64,000 nt of DNA from Sphagnum magellanicum (Eukaryota > Streptophyta > Sphagnopsida > Sphagnales > Sphagnaceae): assembly GCA_021904315.1 (NCBI GenBank), contig CM038919.1, positions 7,068,001 to 7,132,000 of the forward strand. The letters run 5' to 3'. Positions within the stretch are counted from its first letter, which is position 1. The number at the start of each line of letters is the position of its first letter. The notes beneath the pieces are model-generated. The model ran no database searches and was not told where the DNA came from. It saw only the letters and a program-made list of their open reading frames with translations. This document shows positions 32,150 through 43,445 of this stretch, piece by piece. The position numbers and the translations under genes were made by a program.

Positions 32150-35100
32150 CATGGCCAACCAAAGGTTATGTCCCTACCCTTGAATATTAAGGGAGATTCG
32201 TTGTTGCATCCATTGGAAATCCATATTCCTCCATATTACACATTCAACAACCAAAATTTTGATTATTTATGATCCAAATTCACCATCTTTGGCAATGACT
32301 TGTGTTAATGTTCATTTGCAAGTACACATAATTACTAGCCTTCAAACCATCCCATTAACAAAACAATACACATATAAACATAGAGTATGTAACTTATTGT
32401 TAATTCATTCTTTAGGCTATATTAAATTGAATGTGTTTGTCTATAAATTCCATACCACCACAAATATGTAGGGGGTGATATTTGTTAGGTGTTTGTGTTA
32501 TTTATGCATTCAATCTTGTTCACAATCTTTTTATCTTTTTTCATTACATAACATTGGTTTACAATGAGTAGTGCCATTGGGTAGTGCATGGGGATCAAGT
32601 TGCCATTCAATTAATGTTTTCAAGAATTTTTACATATTTTAATATCTTGTCAATATAGGGTAGGTTATTAACCCATAAAAAAATATTATTATTTATGTAA
32701 GTAGTGGAAGGTTTGATACACTGGCATGAGTTTCCAACAAGACCACCAAGTCTCGGACTTGGCTATTTCAAAATTCATCCTTCCATTTTGTCAAAAGTGC
32801 AATCCTTTGAATAAGAAGCCAATTCAACAATTCAACAATGGTTCCACCACTATTTTGACAATATTACAATTCTTGAAACATTTGACAATATCAAGAAATA
32901 CATCACCCATATTGTACTTGTTAATGTTTACTCAATTGTTGAATTGTCTTGTATAGAGTGAGCCTTGGAATTCTACTAATCCCCTTTCATTATATAAGAT
33001 GATGTGGTCAATTACAAAACTCATAATTCTTCTTTGAAAGACTTGTAAAATTCTTTTTGGAATTAATGGTTGTGCGTATCTTGTTTTTCCCCCAATACCA
33101 AATTCCTTAAAAAAACCTTAAAAAATATTCTAATGATATAATTGACCACAAATCAAACAAAAAATTTCTTGAAAAAGTACATGCACAGGCTTTGCAACAT
33201 TCTAGAACATGAATGTTACATCTTATATTAATTTCTTAAAAGGGTAGACGTAAGCTATGGTGGTTCACTTTTTGCATCCTTGTGGACTTTTTGCACAGTG
33301 TAGTTTATTCAAATTTGCTACAAACACATTATAAAATCATCAATTTAACAAAAATATTTATGGATTGAGATTGCCAACTTGAATAAAAATATTTTTTGAG
33401 GAGTGAAATTCAATAAACATGCACCAATCATATAGTAATGGACTTTTAAATGAACATATGGACTATAATCTAGGTTCTACATTAACATTTAAATGCACTT
33501 TTTGTTATGATTTCATCTCAATATTTTTAATAAGCATTCAATATACGACACATGATGAAAAAAAAAAGAAAGATTGAAAAACATTACAACAAAAAAATTA
33601 ATTAACAAATAAATATGGACTTTTGAATGACCAGATTTGGACCTTATTTTCAAAAGTCCTAATCTTAGCCATTTTTTGTTGGATTCATGTTTTTTTCCCT
33701 CTAACATGTATGATAAAAAGTTTTTTAGATGGGTAGCCTTTCATATGGACTTTATTAATTGATTAATCACCACATAGGGCCCACTCAACATTGGTTTTTA
33801 ATGTTTTTTTCCATTCTAATGTTATTTTATTCATTTATATGGAATTTTGGGACTAAGACTATTGCCATTTTTGAGCCACCATAACTTGCATCTACCCAAA
33901 ATATTCCAATTATTAACCCAAAATGATATTTTAAAAGATTTTTTAGTTTGTATTTAAAAGTTTGATTATAATGTTTGTGCACATACAACCTAATGTTCTA
34001 AATTTTGACAACATTTTGAAACATTACAAAAGAATGTGCAGTTTTTTTCACACAAAAAACCATAGTTCATGGCAAAAGTGTGAAGTAAACTTTGTGGTTT
34101 CATCCATTATAATGTACAAAAAGTGGTGTTTATTATGGCATATATTACATTAAAATGGCAATTTGATAATAGGTAATGGAACCTATATTACAATGTCAAA
34201 TTGCTATTTAATGTAATATGTGCCAATAAACACCATTTTTGGTATATTATAATGGATGAAACAAAAAAATTTACTTCACACTTGTGTCATGAACTGCAAC
34301 TTTTTGTGTGAGAAAAACCACATTGTCTTACAATGGAACATTTTACAAATTTGACAAATGTAAGGTTTTTGCAATTTGTGTAACTTTTTTAAACTTGTGG
34401 TCAAAAGCAACTTCAAGAATGCCAAAACGTGGAACCTTAAATATGCATGAATAATACAAAAATATATGCTTTCACAACTTTCAAAAATGTGAAATCTTTT
34501 CCAAAAAACATTCACACATGTATAAATTTGAATATATGATTACATCATTGGTATATAATGATCAACCAACAATGATGTCAAAAATCACATATCATACATT
34601 AGATTATGCATCAACTAATACATTAGTGATGCATGTCAAATCTTTTATGACATATATAGGCTTCGAATCTTGTAGATGAATGAAATGTTATTTGTATATT
34701 GCTTAATGCCTCAACAAGAAAGGCAATGGAAGATATGTAAATCAATCCAATGGTTGTTTATTCATATCTTTGATACCAATTTTTTTAAAAGTTTTTTTAA
34801 TACCTACGGCATTAAATTTGGTGGATTTGCTAATAGGGAATTATATACTATGTGGATAATGTACTTTTGTACTTTTGACAATTCACATGTACAACATTTA
34901 TTTCAAGCCATAATTGATGTCATTTGTTGGCACAATGACATTTATTCGTTTAAGAAGGTTTTTTGAAATTCTTATCAATTTTACAATTTTTTTGCTTAAT
35001 TTGAAATGTTTCTTTAATATAAGTTATTTGATTTGATTTTTCTTAGTAAATATTTTATAACATTAAGCAAGATACAAGATTATTGTTGCATAGAATTGTG

Positions 35101-36420
35101 CATTCATTTGTGTAATTATGATTGCAAAAGTTCATGTTTGTTAACAAATGACATTTAAGGTGTAAAAACATATTTAAGGTGAAAACACATTATGGGTGAA
35201 CCATTTTTCACCCAAAAAAGTGATGTAGAACAAATATGATAGGTATATAGTAAATTGAAATCTTGATGGCATCTTTTGAAAACCCTAAACATGTGCATGA
35301 CAATATTTTGGAACTCAAAGCTCATTTGAAATCAAAGTTAAACTTGATTGAATGGTTAGATGAAGAGGATTGAATAAAATCAATGTGCATAATGTATATG
35401 ATGTACATTTTTTCAACAACCATAGAGCCTCATGTTTGTGGTTCATAACATAATACCAAACGAAAGAAAAATGAAAAAAAATTAATGCCCACCAATAAAA
35501 TCTCTTCCTTTTAATCAAGGTAATGGGTTTTTTCGAAAAAAAAAGTTTATTATGGATTTATTGTTCAAGAAGTGCAAAAAACACATTTTTTGAATGGATT
35601 TTCAACCAAAATTTTTAACTTCTAAATAGTCTTAAATTTAGTTAATGTGTATCAATATCATTCATCACCAAAAAATCATTAAAAAACTCCATTCAAAACC
35701 TTAGTTTTGAAATATATTTATAAATTTTCATACTTTTTGACATATTTATTTTGACACAAATATATTTCATATGTTTAAGTTTGTAAATGTTTGTTGGAGT
35801 TTCTTTTCAAATAAATTAGTTTAAATCTAAAGCTAATGCAATATACTTGAAATGAGCAAAAATAATTCAAAATGTGATGTCCACATGTACCCAAAAAAAA
35901 CTAAATATAAATTATTATTTTTTGTGACTATAATTTTTGGGAGGCATAATGTGCTTTCACCCTTTAATTACTCTAATTTGTCACATACATTTTTTTAAAA
36001 ACCATTTATGGATTTGGAGCCTTAAAGAACCTATTAATAATGAAATAAACTAAAATGTTTACTAATTATATATACATAATAGAACACTATAAATTAGTAA
36101 AATACATATCTAAGCATATTATTGCACATGAAACTTTGGATGTTTAAACTATATTGATGTGAAGAATATAATTGATGGCATGACATGAGTTTGTGAACAG
36201 AGAAATTGGCAATCATTCTTGGGAAAGAAAAAGGGACCTCCTACAACAAAGTAGTGTAGCTTGTTAATCAAATGATAGTAGGTAAACTTGAAGAAGTTCA
36301 TTGCGCAATCACAGATCTACGAGCTTTATCACAAGAAAAACAATGAAACATTGCTTCACAGACAGTTGCCATTGAACAATAGATCATTGAAATTAATTGA
36401 TGAAATCTGATTTTGAGAAT
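32150..36420 (+). pseudogene. Decayed MTPSL gene copy, exons and introns still alignable
   Basis: Collinear with the MTPSL gene at 16952-19581. The exon 1 tail ends at about 32323 with the donor GTACA. Intron 1 aligns along its length (AGGGGGTGAT, TTCACAATCTTTTT, GGTTTACAATG). Exon 2 runs from about 32701 (FQQDHQVSDLAISKF), exon 3 from about 34335-34560, exon 4 from about 34835-34955 (WHNDIYSF preserved) and exon 5 from about 36205-36410 (EKGTSYNK). Every exon carries stops or shifts, and the DDxxD region is not readable. A 298-bp foldback MITE interrupts the exon 3 border (34030-34327), and intron 4 has grown by about 900 bp. Differences from the intact gene are dominated by C-to-T and G-to-A changes at former CpG sites. 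Because introns are retained it arose by DNA duplication, not by retroposition. Confidence 0.85.
34030..34327. mobile_element. Foldback MITE inserted in the MTPSL pseudogene
   Basis: 298 bp made of two inverted arms of about 115 bp (AAGAATGTGCAG... and its complement; shared words AGTTCATG, GTGTGAAGTAAA, TTTCATCCATTATAAT, GGTGTTTATT). It is flanked by TTACAA on both sides (34024-34029 and 34328-34333). No coding capacity. Superfamily not decided. Confidence 0.75.
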
Positions 36421-37632
36421 ATATCATTTGTTGAAATGGAGTCCTCAAAATGAATCAATTATTTGACAAACATGTGTTGAAGTGACCCAAGGTACTATGG
36501 TAGTGCCAACCTTTTGATATCATGTTCTGAGGAGTGAAAGAATAACCCAATATTCTTGGCGAACAAGCACACTCAATTCAATTTGTTCAGAACATGGACA
36601 ATGCTATCGCCTTCACCAAATCAAGAAGTGTCACTGGGTAGCTAATACTGCACATAAGATCTTACTAGTGTCAAACCTTTCATGTTCTTTGAGTAGTGGA
36701 AGAACAACCCTGTCAAAAGGTGAGCCGGTAGCACAATTTGCATGCAATGTGACAATTCCAAAATAGATCATCAGTGCAACTTTGGGCCAAGGATATGAGG
36801 TAAAGTGTGGTGCCAATGGCAACAACTTGAGGAGCACATTGGCAACTATATAGGAAACACTCAGAAATACCAAGATCTAAAACATTCCCTAAACTCTCTC
36901 TCTCCCTCTCCCTTCTCTCTCATTTACTATGTAGTACTTTCATTCCTAACTATGTCAGTCACCATGGTACTGAATGGCATGGGCATGAATTGTTGAGGTT
37001 GTGTAAAAGGGGAAAACATCCTGAGCTCAGTCCGAATGTTTGGAATTGAATTCAGTAAAATAGCTTCCATATATGAGTTCCCTTATGGGATGCAGTGCTA
37101 AATGGAATTATGCTATTGGTTCACAGGTCTCACAGTTCCAGTTTCAGGTTTGATCTTTGACCAAACTCGGATTTTCTTCAAAGATTGGTTCCAGTTCCTC
37201 TTTAGGGTTTAGAGTGTGCCATGGCATATCAATATGAGTGTCAACTCAATAATTCTCAACTTGACAATCCGCAATGCACATTGTTAATTGCTGCAATGTA
37301 GACAATGATATTGAAGAGATGCTGCATTCCATTAAAGCTGGTTATCAGAGCTGCTTTACTAAAATCGGCAGTTCACTGAAACAACAGATGTATAAAACAA
37401 ATCCAAACTAAGGATGAAGGCTTGACAAGAGGAATTGGAATTCTTTTATAACTCCTATTTACAACCAGAAATCATGCATGATGAGCAAGAATCTGAGAAG
37501 AATATCGCCCAGCAGCTTGATCACCTGTTTATTGTGTTAACCCGACTGAATATGTTCTGGGGCTGAAGTTACAGATTTGAGTATTGATTGTTTCTACTCT
37601 AAGACTTTGCTGCACCATTACCAAATTAAACC
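36421..37632. other. Intergenic DNA downstream of YSL and the pseudogene
   Basis: No gene recognised. A CT-rich stretch lies at 36892-36921. The part next to 37632 is probably the YSL 3' untranslated region. Confidence 0.4.
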
Positions 37633-40600
37633 TCAGCCAGCATTAGCAACCTTTGCTGGTAAGAATTGCATGCAAAGTGGCGGATTGACTTTTGCTAAAG
37701 CCAAAATGGCAGATGGGATAGTCCACACACCATCTCCACAGATTAAACCAGCAGCAATGGCAGGTGTAAATATGTCAGATTTCTTCCTGTTCATTCTCTC
37801 CCAATAAAACTTGATGACAGTTCCCAAAAACATGTCGATTGTAAAATACCCACCGATGTAGAATGGAATTGCCATTGCCATTGGAATGGGAATATACTGT
37901 GAGACTTTCTTTGGCAACAAGTCTCGCACAGCATTGATAGCCACACCAGCTGCAAAGAATCCATAGCACAGCTGCAAGCAATGTGTGGGCAGCACCTTAA
38001 ATCCTTCGACACCAACCACTGCCATTGATCTATATACAACTGCATATGGGGCTGGGTATTCACCATTTGGATCCCCAAGGTCAAATGCCTTGTAAAACAT
38101 CCAGAAGGTGACAGGGGCCAAAAAGCATCCCATCAAAGTACCCACTAACTGGCTCACAAACATTGATCGTGGTGATGACAGCGTGAGGTAGCCTGTCTTG
38201 AAGTCCTGCATTAGATCTGAGGCTGTTGATACAATTGACATCATAACACCACAAACTGCAAGTCCCACAAGAACACCTCCGTTGGCACCCGCCCATGCAG
38301 CAAAAATGAAGAGACCCAATTTCCCATATGTGGATGCCAAGCTCCAGTCTGTTAGTCCACAACCATAGGCATTGCAGAAGGCAAGAACGGGTGCAATTAT
38401 GCAACAAACCAACACAAAGTACCATTTCACTGGTGTGAAAATTTGGGGCATAACCCCGATGGAAATGGCTGCCAGGCAGACATAACCTGCTCCTGCTGCC
38501 CACAATGGGATCCCTGCTTTTAGAAACACAAGATCACGTCTCTTCTTATCCTTCTCCAGCATATCCAATTCTCCTGCAAAACCCAAACAATTATACATGA
38601 ATGCTCATCAGTTTGCCAATTTCAAATGTTTGCAGATCCTGGCTTCTCATCATCAATTTCTCAGGTTTTCCCAACATAATCACCTGAAACAGCTCAAGAG
38701 TGGCAAACAGAAGGACTTTGGATCTTAAAAGAATCCATCAATTTTTACAAACTTAATTTCTACTGCAGAGTACAACAATCAAAAGGATATTGAACTGCAC
38801 TGCGCTGAGTTCACAGATCCAATACCCTCTGCAACAACTGGCAGCTGTTGGTGGTTTTTGTGGTGAATGAACATTGAATGTGCAGATATGATTGTGATCT
38901 TGACAATGTTGTACAAGCCATCACCCAAGATTAGAGCGATTGCAATGAAGACCTGCCAATTTTCTTTTCTGGATTAGTTCCACCCAAAAAGTCTTCAGTT
39001 TGGCACCCAGATCTGTTATTTATCCATTCATTTTCATAGAGTATTCGTTCAATGATCATAACTGCAGCATGATAAAAGAAAATGACAGTGTTTTGTATAC
39101 CTTATAGCCATAGAGTCCTTTGAAGTTGGTTTCTGCAAGCCCAGCTGGATACCAGTCACCTTGAGGGTTTCGAATGAGTGGCCACATGAGGCCCCAAGAA
39201 AGGATGGCACCCAAGAGCAGAGAAATATTCACAATGTGTGGACAAATCATGCCTGCTCCCACGTATGTCAAACTGAAGTTGAAATACAAGCTGTTTTTGT
39301 ACATTGCACGAAAAAGTACAAAGAAAACAAAATAATAAGAAGAAGAAGAATAGAGAGAGCTGCAGGAGGAAGGATCAAAGGGGGGGGGCCGAGGCAAATG
39401 GTGTTTTCAAAAGCTGAAAGGAATTATATGCACACATGGATATTGACAGCATACACTTTTCTTTGATTCTTTTTTCTTGCACTGTGCAGCAACAAAGAAG
39501 AGCACATGCTGGCAACATAAATTTACCAATTATTAAATGCCGTGAGACCTAAAGTAGGGAAGTTGTCAAATCCACAATTATCACCGATCCCACTGAAAAA
39601 CCACTTGAAAAAGCTAAAAGCAAAGCTGAGTGTAAAATTCTTCCCCAGAACTTTCACTTGCTTCCTGCACACACAGACAACCCACCCACTTGTCACCACC
39701 TTTCTGAATGGGGACCATCATCTCACCCTGGTTTGTAAACAAGCATCTAAGAGTCCGTAAGCAGAAGGAGGGAGCTTTTGTGCCTTTGTTTTGAGTGGAA
39801 GTGGTACAAGAGCACCACTGATATGATATTCTAGAAAGAGTGGACTTGAATGCTGCATTCTTCATTCACAGCACAGCTGGGGAATGGGTGCACACCATGA
39901 AAAAAGTTGTGTGGAAGATACCTGGTTGTCAGCACAAAAAAATACTTACTTGGCAACCTCAGCACCTTCTGGTGAATGGAAGCCGTTGATGAGGATGGCT
40001 GTTGCCATGCCACTGGGATAAGTCAGTTTATAGTCTATAATCATGATCTGCAAACATCCCCATAATCACAAACACCATGTGAAAATCAGAAAAGCAATCT
40101 AAGGAAAAGTCTTGTACACTAGTTCACTGCATCAGCAAAGAATATCAAATGTTGCAAGAAGAACTTTGTATGCTGCTGTGTAAGTGAATATGTGAGATAT
40201 CCATCAACGCTTTTTAGCAGTCAATGTGTTCCTTGTCAACAACACAAGCAACAACAACAGAATTTCTGTAAATGTGAGGAGGCGAAGGTACCTTTCATAG
40301 TGCAACGATTGAGAAGATGCCAAGGAAGCTGACTGTGATGAGGAAGCCAATCATCCAACCCAATGCTGGATTCTTCACCAGCTGGTTTCCTGGGAGTTCA
40401 ATGACAGGTGCTCCAAATGTTGCAGAGGTACTGACAACCTGGTCATGCGTCTTCTGGTCCATACCCAACAAATACGATCCAAATTCTCCTGTAAACAACA
40501 ACACAATGCAAATACCTCAAAACAAAAACCCTATTTCAAGAGTCAGGCATCGCAGTGATGATCACAATCCCACAAAATCTGAAGAACGAAAAAAACCCCA

Positions 40601-41194
40601 ACATTCAGGAAGGAGGAGAAAAAAACCACAGGTGCCAAATGGGAGGAGGGAGTAGTAGTGGAAGAATGCTCAGTCCTCACCACTGAAGGCAAGGCCATAA
40701 CAGGAAACAACACAAGTTTGGATGACAGTGTTCTCCTGGCGTGTGAAGGGAGTATTCCAGATGCCACATTTGGAAAGAATTTTGATCCACATCTTGATGA
40801 AGAAGAATCCCAACAAACCCGCTGTGTTCAAGGAAGGAATGACACCCACTGTGAGATTCAGCTTGTGGGTGATGATGCAGAACAAGGTGCCCAACACAAG
40901 ACTCACCAGCAAGCCCCTCAAGGTGATTTGGTTGTGCCATGCCGGAATTTCCACCCCTTCATATGCATCCTCCAGTGTAGTTCCTCCAAGTGCTGCATCA
41001 CCATCCTGCTGCAGCTGGTATTTCTCTTCTGATGCTGGCCGTAATGGGTCTGGTTCTTTGCTGTTCTTGTTGCCCATCATCCTTGAGTTCCCTGAGCTCA
41101 ACTCAAAGGAGGAGATAGTAGCAGCAGCAGAAGGAGGAGGTCTATGGTGTAGTCCCACATCTGATGCCTCATCTTGCACTCCGTGTGCACCCAT
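37633..41194 (-). CDS. YSL (yellow stripe-like) oligopeptide/metal-nicotianamine transporter with an in-frame TGA
   Basis: Seven exons on the minus strand: 41194-40681, 40488-40292, 40047-39950, 39664-39527, 39290-39101, 38952-38826 and 38573-37633. Every junction is GT/AG and every phase agrees, giving 735 codons including the stop, close to the 670-720 residues usual for YSL proteins. Family blocks are clear: [115 protein letters not shown]. It belongs to the OPT superfamily, with many membrane spans, and moves metal-nicotianamine complexes across plasma or internal membranes. Oddity: codon 236, next to last in exon 2 (VAL-stop-K), is TGA where relatives have arginine (CGA to TGA). A weak donor 15 bases upstream would remove it in frame. 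Otherwise the gene looks intact. It is either a recent null allele, a sequencing error, or spliced around. Confidence 0.9.
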
Positions 41195-42230
41195 GGATGC
41201 CTCAAGACCTTCAAACTTGCTCTGGAATGAATTCCCAAATACTCCACTCCAACGCCCCCTTGATGACTCCCCAGGCTCCCCTCCTCTTCTTGTTCTAGTT
41301 CTTCTTCCCCACTCCTCCTCCTCCTCCTCCTCCTCTCAAGATTCCTCCTCCTTCAACTAAATTTGTTGCAAAGACTGCAGAAAGGAATAGATTGCAAATC
41401 TAAATCCTTTGCAACAACACTACTTTGTTTGTGTGCATATTTTCACCAACTTCCTGCATGACCATCTTTCTTCTGCTCCCCAAAAAAAACTACCCACAAC
41501 TCCCTATGTGTGTGTGTGTGTCTCTCTCTCTGCTGTTTGCAGGTACACACAAACTCCCTCACCTACAGAGCTACAAGCCAAACCCAAAATCTTTCCCCAC
41601 AAAAACACCAAACCTTCAAACAGAATGCCCACAAACCCAACAAAAATAAAACTAAAAAAACTGAAAGCAACAAAATGGGTCAGCCACCAATAACAAGCAG
41701 ACTTCACAATCCTCACCAATGTCACACAAACAAAAGATGAAAATCCAAGGAGGAGGAAAAACTAGTTAAACAAACAAAACTGATAAGCAACTTTACAACA
41801 ACAACAACATAACATCAGTTTTACACATGGTTCAGCAGCACCAATGGACTTAAAAGAGCACAAGAAGAACAACAACACCACATGAACATAAACAAGTAGT
41901 GTTTGAGCACTCCAGTATAGAAAAGAAAGCTATCCAGTGGGTAGAAATCTGTGTGCAGGTGGTGACAGAAGTGTGCACAACAGTAGACAGAAGAGAAAGT
42001 TGCAAAGTGCATGGAAATGTGTCAGAAAGGTCGTGGAATGGAATGAATTTTGTTTCTCCCCTCTCTATTTGCTGCATTTATACTGTTATATCATACTCTT
42101 TTTGCATCTTTTTTCCTTCTCCCCTTTCAGTGTTCACACTTCACACCCCCCTTCTTCACTTTACTTTGCATACATAATAAATGCCTCCTCTCTGGCCTCT
42201 TTGGGTTGGCTTGAAGCTGGTTGGCTTGGT
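41195..42230. other. YSL upstream region with simple repeats
   Basis: Contains a CCT trinucleotide run (41313-41338) and a TG/TC run (41506-41532). No other gene recognised. It should hold the YSL promoter and leader on the minus strand, but I see no convincing TATA box. Confidence 0.5.
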
Positions 42231-42234
42231 TTGG

Positions 42235-43445
42235 CCTGCTTTGCCTTTTCACACTTGAAGTTTGTTTCTATGGTGTTATTTTTTCCTTAGCCTTCTCATC
42301 ACATTTGGAGTTCACTTTTTGGGAGGTTTGGTTTTTTTTCTTTCTTAATTTTTTAATTTTTAGGGGTTTGTTTTTGTTTTGGAGCTATGCTTTTGCACCC
42401 TTGATCTCCCTTATGGCATATAATTGGGTGGGGGGTGTTTTGTTAGCCTTCTTCTTATTACTTATACTTCGTTTTATGTGGTTCATGTAAGGGGTTTTTG
42501 TTAACTTCTCACACTTGTAGTTGAAAATTTCTATGGGTTTTTTTTTTGTTAGCCTTTTGAGTTGTAACCAATATTGGGTGTGCATTTGGTTTTAGACACA
42601 CCTTGTGTGTTAGTGTAAATAAAAATTTGAAACTTATATACACTCCATGTATGTGTAAGCCTGTCATCCACATATGTGTAAGTGTAAAATGTAAATTTTT
42701 TTTTTCTACCCACCATATAAATTGGATTGCAAAATGATATAATCACTAAAGGTATATGATATATACATATCATAAGGGAACATGATATTAAGGTATACAT
42801 ATCATAAGTTATTGGGGGACAAATGGGATCAAGTTCCCAAGGTAAACATGATTTCATCACAATTTGGGTACAATCAATTTTTTTGGAAAATATTAAATAC
42901 TTTTATAAAGTAGGTCAACAAATTTGAAAATTATTATATTATATTGGGATGCATTTTAATAAATAAAAAAATAAATAATTCAGCACCCACTCCGAAATCT
43001 AATCTGGTATTATGATTTACAATCACATTTTCTTATAACCTTTTCATTACTTGCTTTGAACAAATTCATTTATAAACTTTATTTGTTAGCCTTCTCACAT
43101 TTGGACTTCATGTTTGATATGGTGCTTTTGCTAGTCTTTACACACTTGTGCTTCATTTTTGTATGGGTTTTTTTGGTACCCTTCTCACATTCATACTTCA
43201 CTATTATAAGATTTTTGTTACTAAATTAGTTTCACACTTGACTTGACTTATGAAGCTTTTGTTGCTGACTAGTTCCACACTTGACTTCACTTATATGGTT
43301 TTTTTATTAGCCATCTCACATTTGCACTTTGTTCATGTGGTTTTTTGTTAGCCTTCTCATACATGTATTTCAATTTATTATGGTTTCTTTGGTAACTTTC
43401 TAGTGCTTGCACTTTACCTTTTTATAAAGGAGTTTTTGGCCTTTG
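42235..43445 (+). repeat. Degenerate tandem repeat, unit about 55-60 bp, in two blocks
   Basis: Variants of CTTCTCACATTTGNACTTCA, then TATGGTTTTTTTGTTAGC, recur at 42235-42560 and 43085-43445. The stretch between them (42570-43080) is AT-rich and unrelated. Non-coding. Confidence 0.65.

Noticed and set aside
40722-41360. 212-codon plus-strand open frame
   Set aside because: It is the antisense shadow of YSL exon 1.
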